From Coptis chinensis (Eukaryota; Streptophyta; Magnoliopsida; Ranunculales; Ranunculaceae), in the NCBI GenBank assembly GCA_015680905.1, contig CM027379.1, positions 101,111,001 through 101,175,000 of the forward strand: a stretch of 64,000 bases of DNA. The letters are read 5' to 3'. The stretch's first letter is position 1. Each line of letters begins with the position of its first letter. Shown one piece after another: positions 11,641 to 22,067 of the stretch. The position numbers and the translations under genes are program-made. The notes under the pieces are model-generated. The model made no database searches. It was not told the DNA's origin and saw nothing but the letters and a program-made list of their open reading frames with translations.

Positions 11641-11970
11641 CAGAACAGAGCACCAGCACCAGTCACTCGTGCTAGAGCCTATGCAGCTATGCCAGGACCT
11701 GGGAATGTTGAAGGTACATTTAGTTCATCTCAGTTTACATTCAGAGTTTTGTTTGATTCGGGTGCTTCACATTCCTTTATATCTCGTCAGTATGTTGAGA
11801 AAGAAAGTTTTAAAACTACCATTTTATCTAAGCCCTTGTGTGTTGAGACACCGTTAGGAGGTTCTGTTACCTTATATGACGAGTGCAAAGGTTTTAAGTT
11901 GTGTTTCTTAGACCGTGTCTTTATGGTAGACTTGATCGTGTTGGGGTTTGAGGGTTTCCATTTCATACTT
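11641..11970 (+). pseudogene. aspartic protease section of pol, 5' part
   Basis: It continues in the zinc-knuckle frame and contains the aspartic protease active-site motif LFDSGASHSFIS at about 11745-11780. The reading frame is cut at 11970 by the minus-strand solo LTR and resumes at 15851, where ILGMDWL, the second conserved Gypsy protease motif, is found across the junction. Confidence 0.82.
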
Positions 11971-13497
11971 TGTCACACCCCAAATTTCCAGACAATATTT
12001 AAAACAATTATATTCAATTATCTGGAAACCCGGGGTGAAACAAAACCCCAAAACCCTGTTATCAAACACGATATATACAAAACTGAAAAAAAAAAAAACT
12101 TAAAATGAACAATCTTTAAATCACATTATTAAACTATAAAGAAACTAACCAACTATTACATCTGTCTCAAAACAAAACCGTACCCTTCAGAAAATCTTAA
12201 ACCAGAAGACTCCAAGAGCAACTCCAAACCACGTGTCCTTATCCACTGCACTCCACCATCTATGTTCCCAAGAACACACCCACGTTGCAAAACAAAGCTA
12301 AGCAAACATGGGTCAGCAAATTGAATTTGCTGGTATGAGTAGACTAACAACAAAATATATATAATAATATTTCAAATGAATAAATATAACATTACAAACA
12401 ATTTCAACTTGGAAGACAATATAGTTCCGTTTTCCAAAAACGGCGTGTAGTTTCTTCCCAAGTAAGATTTCACCCCCAACATACAAATTCCAAGAATCTC
12501 TTATAACAGCACTCGTCATTCCCACTTTCCAAAATAACTCACAATACAATACCACTTACATTCCATTTATTAACTGCACATATGATAACCTAATTAAAAA
12601 TGAGTTTGGTATACCTTACCTTATTTAAGCCAACACGTCGTCTTAGGGTAGGATATTTACGTCCCTGCAGAAAAGATTAATAGATCCTACCCTCCTGCAA
12701 AACAGAGTTAGACATCACCATAAAATGATTTATCCAGTCAGTCAAAATTCCATTCATAACCAAACCTCATTTAAGACATTTAAGTCTAATTGATATGACT
12801 GGTTCGATCCCAAGATATTCGGGAATACCACTTATCATAATACCTATATCAAGGGTAGTCATTCATATGACATCATTACGTCATAAAGCTTATGCGTGCA
12901 TAATCATAGATCTCAGACTATCACAAGTCATTAATAGTTTCGTAATAACATATCAAGTTATAGTCAATTCACAGTCACATAGAACTCACAATCATTTACT
13001 AGTATTATTCACCGTCACACTTCATATCCATAACATCACACAATTCATATACTTTTACTTTAGTATCACTTTCGTACTTATGAGAACGAGGAAAAGTCAC
13101 AACCAAGGAGTACATTCATCCCTTGTGAGTATCAACTCATACAAACCACGTAAACATTTCTCATAAGAAATCATAGACATCATATGCAATAACTCCATCA
13201 CACGTAAAATCAATATTTTTACTTTGCTTATTAATTATCTTGTTGACTCATTTATTCAAAGACACAGCCCAACCTTTAGTTCCTACTCCACGATTTGCAC
13301 TACACACATTTGCCAAATCACACATATCCGTATTTCACTCACACCGAAAGTACCACTACAAGACATATGTCCCAAGCGGGATATCGCCTCCGTGAAACAT
13401 ACTTTCATCTTGTAAACTCAGAACTTGTGAGTCACAGCCATCTCTGGGCTTTCCATACACATAATCACAAAGCCTCTTTTGGGCATAACAAAATATC

Positions 13498-13795
13498 AGG
13501 TCATTCATGGCACATTCAATGAATACCTTGGGTCATTCCCGCCACATTCAAGGAATACCCATCATAACACTAACGGGTCATTCATGGCACATTCAATGAA
13601 TACCCTGAGTCATTCCCGCCACATTCAAGGAATACCCAAACATCCATTCCCGTACATTCAAGGAATACGACCAACCCGCAAGGCGAATACCTTAGTTCCT
13701 CTCTAGGGCAATCCAAACGATTGGGTCATTCGGCACATTCAATGAATACCCGGTCATTCATGGCACATTCAATGAATACCCATCTATCACATGAC
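13498..13795 (-). repeat. reversed ~30 bp hairpin-repeat array
   Basis: About six to eight copies of GGTCATTCATGGCACATTC followed by AATGAATACC, the reverse complement of the arrays at 9087 and 20705. The count depends on how partial copies are treated. Confidence 0.8.
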
Positions 13796-14515
13796 ATCAC
13801 AAGTCATAAACATTTCTTTTCATTACCAAATCTTGAGGCGTGGAGAGTTATAAAGATGTGGGCGACACATTAAAATATTATTATCACTTATTCTTATACT
13901 AGCATTACTCATGTCAAAATAGACCACACATGCAGAGAGTCATTTTCGCGCGTCAAGGCAAATCAAGCACTTAAATATCATTAAATATAAATAGATTTAT
14001 AATCAAACAAATACAATTTACATAACCACACTCATATATACAATATCGTAAACAAATAGTTTATTAGCCCAAATTTAAGTCCACACACACTAATGTCCAA
14101 AACATATCCACATATACTAAAGTCTATATTCATATACAACTTCTATCTCACACATATATATTTATGTAGTCTCAAAACAACAGTAATTTCTAACACAATC
14201 GCATAGTTATCACACAAACTAATATATATATTATAGATATAGTGACTGCACCTGTACATAAGGCTGCCTACGTATCCAATCTTTTAAGATTAGAATCAAG
14301 CCTTACGTAGCTCTTAACCAATTCTCCAAATATTTTAATAATCACGATAAAATAAAACATATAGATATATTTTCATTTCACACCAATATTTTCACAATAG
14401 TAAGAATATATCGAAAGTATAATAACCACTGACCATCTAATGCCATCATGTAACCACCCAACTATATCTATTTTAAACTTTAGCTAATTCTAACAACCTT
14501 GTTAATCCGTGCCTT

Positions 14516-15240
14516 GACAGACAACCCACCATTGGATCTGCCTAAAATTTGTATATGTCATTTAACTGGATATCAAGAATCTATGGATTAAATTTGAGAT
14601 CAATCCGATAATAGGTTGACCTCCATCTAAACAGAAACAAAGGACCGCACCCATCAGTTTTCTGGTGTAGTTTCTACTACGACTAGTCCCACTAATGGAA
14701 GCTTCGACAGATATCAAGCCATTGGATAAATCTAAAAATCTAATATGGCAGACTAAAATGTGTCAGGAAACTATAGATGAAATTTTATACAAATCCGAGT
14801 ACGGAAAGGTCACCATCTAAGAAGAAACAAAAGACCGCACACTGCAGTTTTTCTGGTGTAGAAACACTACGACCTGTCACGCTTATGCACACCTAGACAG
14901 AAATCCAACCGTTGGATCTGTCTAAAATTTTAATATGTCATACTACAATGTGTCAGGAAACTATGGATTAAATTTCATACAAATCTGAGTATGAAAACGA
15001 CACCATCTAAGCAGAAACAAAAAACTGCACACTGCAGTTTTTCTGGTGTAGAAACACTACGACCTGTCACGCTTATGCGCGCCTCGACAGAAATCCAACC
15101 GTTGGATCTGTCTAAAATTTTAATATGTCAGACTACAATGTGTCAGGAAACTATAGATTAAATTTGAGAGACATCCGTGCACGGAAAGATCTCCATCTGA
15201 ACAGAATTAAAAGACTGCGCAGACAACTTTTCTAGAATGG
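14516..15240 (-). repeat. four tandem repeats of exactly 190 bp
   Basis: GACAG-anchored units start at 14516, 14706, 14896 and 15086. The middle pairs share long identical blocks (ACCTGTCACGCTTATG, CCAACCGTTGGATCTGTC). The last unit is incomplete. Confidence 0.88.
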
Positions 15241-15850
15241 TGTTTACCGTTAACTGTTCATCTTCTTCACAAAACTTTATACAATTTATTAATGGCTTTA
15301 TCCTCCCAATATACAATCCATATGATCACATATAACAAACAACATATCCTATTTCTATGGAAACAATAAAAGAAAGAAATATAACTCACCTTATTAAGTC
15401 TACAAGATGTAAACAACTATGAATATCAATAGTGCGGTGGGCCTAATGCTTTGCATTCCCTTTTTCTCTTTTCTTCCTCTTCCCCTTCTTTTTATTGGAG
15501 GCTAGGGTTTTGATTTTGAATAATCATCTTTTTACAGAGAAAAATTCGCAGGTCTTCTTTATTCCATGTTTTAAGTCTGTTTAAGTTAACCTATGGGCCT
15601 CCAATGGGTCTAAAAACACCCAAGGTCCATACCTATATGAATGGGTACATTTTAACAATGTTTTCAAGCCCAAAATGATTATAAAATACCCACATAAGTT
15701 ATAACAAACAATTCAAGTAAAAACATGAATTTTTTTTTTTAAAATCAACAATAGCTAAACAAATTTTATAATAAGCTAGACTTCATAATATAATAGTTAT
15801 TTTCAATCAAATAATTTAATTTATGTTGTTTAAAAATTGGGGTTGTTATA

Positions 15851-16150
15851 TACTTGGTATGGACTGGTTGACGCGTTATCATGTTACCTTGGATTGTGCG
15901 AGGAGGGAGGTTATAGTGAATACACCTGGCATGCCGAGGTTGATTCACACCTGTGTTAGTAAGGAGGACTCGGTGATGTCTAGTTTCCTGTGCTCTATAG
16001 AGATACCCACGAGGGATATCAGTGATGTGGAAGTAGTGAGAGACTTCGAAGATGTTTTTCAGGAGATTCCAGGGTTGCCACCCAAGAGGGAGGTGGAGTT
16101 TTCAGATAGACTTATTAGGAGATCGCACGGTTTCAAAGTCGGCTTCTGAG
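15851..16150 (+). pseudogene. protease C-terminus and RT linker of pol
   Basis: Resumes the protease after the solo LTR: GMDWLTRYHVTLDC, then the linker region with FEDVFQEIPGLPPKREVEF, the conserved lead-in to Gypsy RT. The frame breaks near 16148 before the next RT block. Confidence 0.8.
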
Positions 16151-17095
16151 GTTGACACCTAAGCTATTGGACTAAAATGAAAGTGCAAGTCGAGGAATTA
16201 CTCAAGAAAGGGGTAAAGAGTTTAATGTTTAATGATTTTGTTTTGGCTTAACCATATCTTTTGAGTATATGGGTTTGAATCTTTTAAGGTGTGTATGACC
16301 GTGTTCATATGACGAGCAACTCACCATGGGGTGCTACCGCTATTTTGTTTCAAGAAGGATGGTACCTTGAGGATGTGTATTGACTTGTGGATTTGAACCG
16401 TAACTATAAAAATAAGTATCCGCTTCCTAGGATTGATGACTTGTTGGATCAGTTGAAAGGGGCTAAGATATTTTCGAAGTTTGATTTAAGGACTGGTTAT
16501 TATCAGATGGGAGTTGAAGAGAAGAGTATTCCTTTGACTGCATTTAAAACTCGGTATGGGTTGTATGAGTTTTTGCGGATGCCTTTTGGGTTGATTTAAT
16601 GCACAAGATTCTTTATGGACCTGATGAATCGTATATTCAGGCCCTTTTCGGATAAATTTGTGATTGTTTTCATTGATGACATTTTAGTGTATTCACAAAA
16701 CACAGAAGAACATAAGATGCATTTGAAGATAGTGATGCAAACGTTCTGGGAACAGAAGTTGTATGCTAAGTTTAGCAAGTGCCATTTTTGGGAAGAAGAA
16801 ATTCTTTTCTTGGGACACGTGGTATCTAGTGAAGGGATTGTTGTAGACCCTGAGAAGGTTGCTGCAGTGAAAGAATGGAAACAACCAACCACTGTTACAG
16901 AGATTAGAAGTTTCTTGGGGTTAGCTGGATATTATCGGAGATTTATTGAGAAGTTCTCACTTATTGCAGCTCCGCTCACCAAGTTAACTAGGAAAGATGT
17001 GAAGTTTATGTGGACTAATGATCAGGAGAAAGCTTTCCTAGAATTGAAAGAAACAGAGGTTGACTCTGACTCAATTATAGTAATCCGGGACTAGA
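16151..17095 (+). pseudogene. reverse transcriptase of the Tekay-like element, frameshifted
   Basis: RNA-directed DNA polymerase. Pieces visible in order: a degraded SNSPWGA block (about 16314), [33 protein letters not shown] (from about 16408; quoted motifs end with DLRTGYYQ), MPFGL (about 16580), and the catalytic FIDDILVYS at about 16670. It ends with the [12 protein letters not shown] block (about 16910-16950). Breaks include an extra ~76 bp between KKG and SNSPWG (16213-16288), a frame change near 16350, and a stop/frameshift near 16600 between MPFGL and the next block. The catalytic aspartates are still present. Confidence 0.85.
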
Positions 17096-17695
17096 GGCGG
17101 AAAGCTAGTGGTTTTTACAGATGCTAGTGGAACTGGTTTGGGTTGTGTGCTAATGCAAGACCAGAAGGTGGTGTCGTATGCTTCACGACAGTTGAAGATA
17201 CACGAGAGACGTTATCCTACTCATGACCTGGAGTTAGCGGCAGTGGTTTTTGCTTTGAAAGTGTGGAGACATTATTTATATGGTGAGAAGTTCGAGCTTT
17301 ACACAGATCACAAGAGTTTGAAGTATCTTTATTCACAGAAAGAGTTGAATATGAGACAGCAGAGATGGATGGAGTTCATAAGTAGTTATGACTTCGAGAT
17401 TCAGTATCACCCAGGCAAGGGCAATGTAGTTGCGGATGCACTTAGTCGATTGGCTGGTGTTTTGACCACTCTTATGGTGCAAGAGTGGAAGAGTTTAGAG
17501 ACTATAGCAGCTTATGATGTCCGGACTACACCAGATACAGATGAGGGGTATATATGTAGTTTGGAGGTTAGGCCGGTGATTTTTGAAGAGAGTGATTGCC
17601 ATGCAACCACGAGACCGATTTCTTTTGAAGTCGGTTGGATGATCCGGTCATTGATATTTTGGATGATTGTCCGTCGATTGGGTAGTAGATTCTAA
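17096..17695 (+). pseudogene. RNase H section of pol
   Basis: RNase H motifs in order: [13 protein letters not shown] (start), the [18 protein letters not shown] helix, [10 protein letters not shown], and the C-terminal [14 protein letters not shown]. The domain itself is open over 195 codons from 17108, but it is out of frame with the RT before it and the integrase after it. Confidence 0.85.
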
Positions 17696-18809
17696 TGGAG
17701 GATTGAGATTTCATGAGAGATTATGTGTACAGATGATGATGCAGAGAGTTAAAGAAGGAAATATTATATGAAGCTCATCGTTTCGGTTTACAATTCATCC
17801 GGAGGAACGAAGATGTACCAAGACTTGAAGAGGACCTTTTGGTGGGAAGGAATGAAAAGAGATGTCGGAGAATATATTTCGGTGTTTAACTTGTCGCCAG
17901 GTTAAGGCGAGCATCGAGGCCTTCCGGATTATTGCAGCCTATTAGAGATACCGATGTGGAAATGGGAGCACATTTCTATGGATTTCATTGATGGCTTGCC
18001 TAAGTCTCGGAGAGGTAATGAATCTATTTGGGTTATTGTTGATCGCCTAACGAAATCTACTCATTTCATTCCTATTAATTAACATCGAGAAATACTGAGA
18101 TAAGTTGGTTTCCTTGTACATTCGGGGAAGTGGTCGGGTTACATGGGATTCAGTGAGTATTGTTTCGTGATCGAGATCCTTTGTTCACTTCCGAAGTTTT
18201 GGAAGAGTTTTCAGCGTGCTATGGGCACTAGTTTGGCGATGAGTACTGCTTATCATCCTCAGACAGATGGACAAACGGAGAGGGTGAATCAGATATTAGA
18301 AGATATGTTACGCTCTTGTGTAATGGATTTTGGTGGAGGATGGGAGGAGCATTTACCTTTGGTGGAGTTTGCATATAATAACAGTTTCCAGTCGAGCATT
18401 GGTATGGCACCCTTTGAGGCTTTGTATGGGCGTCCATGTCGATCACCTGCTTGTTGGGCAGATGTGGGAGGCCGAGTATTGCTTGGGCCTGAGATAGTGA
18501 GAGAGACATCTGAACAGATTAAAGTCATTAGAGAAAGGATTAAGACATCACAGAGTAGGCAGAAAAGTTATGCAGATTTGAAGAGGAAACGGGTAGAGTT
18601 TTCTATAGGCGATTTTGTGTTTTTGAAGGTTTCCCCTATGAGAGGAGTTATGAGGTTTGGCATGAAAGGAAAGTTGAGTCCACGGTATATTGGACCATAT
18701 GAGATAGTAGCCTCCGTTGGTAGTTTGGCGTACCGTCTTGCTTTGCCGCCTAACTTAGCGATGATTCATGATGTCTTCCATGTGTCTATGCTCGAAAATG
18801 TGTGAAAGA
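17696..18809 (+). pseudogene. integrase of the Tekay-like element, frameshifted
   Basis: The N-terminal part (17700-18140) is broken in several frames: a CLTCRQVKA zinc-finger end near 17888 and an [16 protein letters not shown] block (first catalytic Asp) near 17970. The segment with the second Asp (about 18150-18200) is scrambled. From 18143 a clean 220-codon frame holds STAYHPQTDGQTERVNQ with the catalytic Glu, then LVEFAYNNSFQSSIGMAPFE and LYGRPCRSP, and the C-terminal GPYEIV and HDVFHVSML blocks typical of Tekay-type integrases. Confidence 0.85.
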
Positions 18810-19026
18810 TCCCATCGAGGTTGTTCAAAAGTGAGCTAGAGTTGAACGATGATGTAACTACGGTGAGGCCTATCACGATAGTAGATAGGGATGTGAAACA
18901 CCTTAGGAGGAGGATTGTAAACTTGGTAAAAGTGCAGTGGAGTGAAAGGGAAAATGACGTGACCTGGGAACTTGAAGATAAGATAAGGCAGATGCACCCT
19001 GAGCTCTTCTCTAACACTCTACCTTG
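18810..19026 (+). pseudogene. chromodomain at the integrase C-terminus
   Basis: The sequence DVKHLRRRIVNLVKVQW followed by TWELEDKIRQMHPELF fits the C-terminal chromodomain of plant chromoviruses, which targets integration to particular chromatin. It is separated from the integrase by an in-frame stop at about 18804 and is open to the stop at 19027. Confidence 0.75.
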
Positions 19027-19040
19027 AATCTCGGGACGAG

Positions 19041-19061
19041 ATCCTTTTAAGGTGTGTATAT
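19041..19061 (+). other. decayed polypurine tract before the 3' LTR
   Basis: The stretch ATCCTTTTAAGGTGTGTATAT lies where Tekay elements have an AAGGGGGGA-like tract. Purine runs have been interrupted by T, as expected of an old or defective copy. Confidence 0.45.
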
Positions 19062-22000
19062 TATAACACCCCGTCTTTTAATTGCTTTTCCTATAATAAT
19101 ATTAATATTAATATTATTAATAATAATGTAAATAAATAACAGAGATAAGATATCCAGTAGTTTTGGATAAAAGCCCGTAAGTAAGTAGATAGGTTTAAAA
19201 CCCTTGTTTTTCGGGGAGGCTTTAAAAACTAGAAAATAGGGGTTTCTCACGTAGAGTTTTTAGGGAAAAACAAAACGAGAGTTTGAAAAAAAAAAAGGAG
19301 AGTTTTACTGAGAGAAAAAAAAAAGGGGGGTTTGAACAAGAAAGATCGTCCAGTTTCGCGCGACAGTCGACTTCAGTCTTTGGGGGTTTTCTGCTTAAGG
19401 AAAGCTGTTCGGTTTATAACAGTGAGTAGTCTGAAGTTTTTTTTGTTATATGTGTTTATGCTATTCATCCCAAATATCTTGTTTTCCGAATTGAGATAGT
19501 GTAAACCTCTTTAATGGTGTCGACTGATATATACGAATGTTGCAGTACCACAGTATGTAAAACTCTGTTAATGGTGCCGACTCTATTAGATACCATTACC
19601 TTTTTTTTTAAGTACTACAGTAAATCAATTCTGACAATTGAGAGTTTAACTGTCAAAGACTTGACGAGGGTTGTTAATGGTGTCACCGCTATAACCAAAT
19701 CGTCCAAAGTTTTGTTGTGTCAGTATGGGTTGTTTTGTTTTTATGAATGTTAGACTGTTGGGATGGATGAACTGTGGAGTTGTGGACTGGGCGTGGTGAA
19801 GTAGAGGTGGTTGTTTAAGATGAGGGAAGTCTTTGTGAAGCTTGAGCGACCATTAATGGCGTTCAAGCAAGAACCTAACCGTTTCGTGTTTGTTGTTGTT
19901 TAACTGTTGTCGGGTTTGATTGTTTTGTTGTGAGGTTTTGTTAATGGTTGTTTGGGTGCTGGAGAGGGGACGATTGGAGGGATGATTGGAGCTCTGTAGA
20001 GCATCAATGGTGTCAATTTGGATTTTTGCAGTATGATGAAATCGTGTTTTGTTAGTATAGATAGGTAGGGGTTTGACAAAGGATGAAAACCGTTGGGTTC
20101 CTTTTGTTTAGAGGTGGCCGGTGGTGGCTGTTGTGGTGGTCAGTGGTGGCTGGAAGGAAGTTGGATGAGGAAGGAGATGAACAGTGAATCACGATTTGGG
20201 CTTGGGCCAAATCGTGATGGGCTTGTATGTTATAACTTTTGGATTTTATTTTTGGTCCTTAGACTTTGGCCCTTTGGGTTAGAAGAGTTTGTGGACTCTG
20301 ACTTTGACTGTTGACCAGAGTGGACTTTGACTTTGACTTTGACCACTTGACCCGAAAATTTGACTTTTTCCTAAAATTATGATTCGGTCTATTAGGATAA
20401 GTCTAGGACTATTAGCATGTTTGACTTAGGCTAGGACCTTTATAAATATACTTGTGTACGTGTATTTACTGCTTTGTGATTTTTCAGTCTTTTACGATAC
20501 ACAATGTTATGACACTTATACCTTCATGAAATTAATAACGCGTAAACCAAAAATAATTGAATCAAGATTTTTCCTTTGTTCTCTAAAATAAGTTATGCAA
20601 TAAAGTTCAATAATGCGTAAACAAAATTTACCGCACCCTTTTAGAACTTTCCACGCCTCAAGTTTTAGAATTGAGTTTATGACTGATGAAGTCATATGTT
20701 AGGTGGGCATTTATTGAATGTGCCATAAATGGCCCGTTAGTGTTATATAAGGGTATTCATTGAATGTGCCATGAATGACCCGGGTATTCATTGAATGTGC
20801 CATGAATGACCAGATGGTTTGGACTGCCCTAAAGAGGAACTAAGGTATTCGCCTTGCGGGTTAGTTGTATTCCTTGAGTGTACGGGAATGTAGGATTGGG
20901 TATTCCTTGAATGTGGTAGGAATGACCCAGGGCATTCATTGAATGTGCCATGAATGGCCCGTTAGTGATATGATAGGTATTCCTTGAATGTGGCGGGAAT
21001 GACCTAAGGTATTCATTGAATGTGCCATGAATGACCTGAGTTTTGTGCCCAAAGAGGCTGTGAAATATGTGTATGAAAGCCCAGAGATGGCTATGATATT
21101 GTGGTAATTGGTGGGAGAGAGGCACACAGGAATGTGTGATTTGGCAAATGTGTGGAGTGCAAATCGTGGAGTAGGTACTAAAGGGTGGGTGTATAAGAAA
21201 AGAAATTGATTAATTGACAAGAGAAATTAATTTGATTATGCGAGTGTGTTTGGGCTTACTTTTGAATCCATATAGGATATCTACATATGTTATATACAAG
21301 TTCTAACTTTCTTTTGCAGGAGGGTAGGATTTAATAATATTTTTGCAGGGACGCGGTCCTACCCTTATACAGCGGCGTACATCGGTAGGTGTAATTCAAT
21401 TATTTAGATATTAAAAGGAGTTATTAGAATGAGTTAATAAAATGGAAGTTAATAAAATGGGAGTTTTGCTTGGGAAGAAACTATGCCGGTTGAGATGACG
21501 GAACTACCTGTCTTCCAAGCTGAGAATGATTATGTTATGATAGATTTAAAGTGTTAGTTGGATAAGTAAAGTTTGAAATGTTTATATGTATTTAGTCTAC
21601 TCATACCAAGCCAAATTCCATTTTGTCAACCCATGTTTGCTTTGTTTTGGCAACGTGGGTGTGTTCTTGGGAACATAGGTGGAAGGCAGTGGAACCGCGG
21701 CGTGTGATTGGGATTCGTGCATGGAGCAGTCCGTTAGTTTTCGTTTAGGTCTGATTCTTTATTGGAAGAATGTAATAACGTAGTTTACCTTTTGAATGGC
21801 ATGAGAACATGGTAGTGAGGAAATTTTATTTATGAGAGTTTGGTTGATATTTTATTTGGATGGATGATATCTTAATAAAGCAATGGCAGATAATTATTGG
21901 GATTATTTTAATTTAAGTTGTTTCTTTTATGACATGGCTATTAGGGTTTTGTATGTGTAGTATCCCCTGTCATAGTCTGGGTTTCTAAACAAGTGAACCT

Positions 22001-22067
22001 AGTGATGTTTGAGATTTTATATTTCAAATATTCACTTTGTTATTGTTTAGAAATTCGGGCTGTGACA
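19062..22067 (+). repeat. 3' LTR of the Tekay-like element
   Basis: Starts TATAACACCCCGTC and ends GGGCTGTGACA. Pair of the LTR at 7442-10424. It carries the TATA box TATAAATA at 20441-20448 and the hairpin-repeat array at 20705-21040. Its right flank AAAAC continues the interrupted outer LTR. Confidence 0.9.
20705..21040 (+). repeat. hairpin-repeat array in the 3' LTR
   Basis: Same ~30 bp GGTATTCATTGAATGTGCC-type units as at 9087. It has one more unit than the 5' LTR near 20780 (an extra CCCGGGTATTCATTG copy), so the arrays differ in copy number between the two LTRs. Confidence 0.8.

Larger units (their letters stand above)
11971..15850 (-). mobile_element. solo LTR, Tekay-like, minus strand, inserted in protease
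   Basis: On the minus strand it starts TATAACAACCCC and ends GGGGTGTGACA. It is flanked by a perfect 5 bp target duplication TACTT (11966-11970 and 15851-15855). No internal coding region; the ORFs seen in it are chance. It contains a reversed hairpin-repeat array, a 4 x 190 bp tandem repeat, and the shared module near 12250-12345 (reversed GCTGACCCATGTTTGC), placing it in the same broad family as its host element. Confidence 0.9.
7442..22067 (+). mobile_element. Tekay-like Ty3/Gypsy chromovirus, near full length but defective
   Basis: Two LTRs (7442-10424 and 19062-22067), an initiator-Met tRNA primer site, then gag, protease, RT, RNase H, integrase and chromodomain in the Gypsy order, and a decayed polypurine tract. 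Flanking pentamers GAAAC and AAAAC match at four of five bases. The element sits inside an older solo LTR. Every coding section is interrupted by frameshifts, and a minus-strand solo LTR lies at 11971-15850. Tekay (del) affiliation rests on the LTR ends, the integrase tail and the C-terminal chromodomain. Confidence 0.92.

Noticed and set aside
12795-13706. Plus-strand open frames in the minus-strand solo LTR.
   Set aside because: They run through LTR repeats (the ~30 bp hairpin array) and have no domain; related frames in other LTRs of the family are also chance products.
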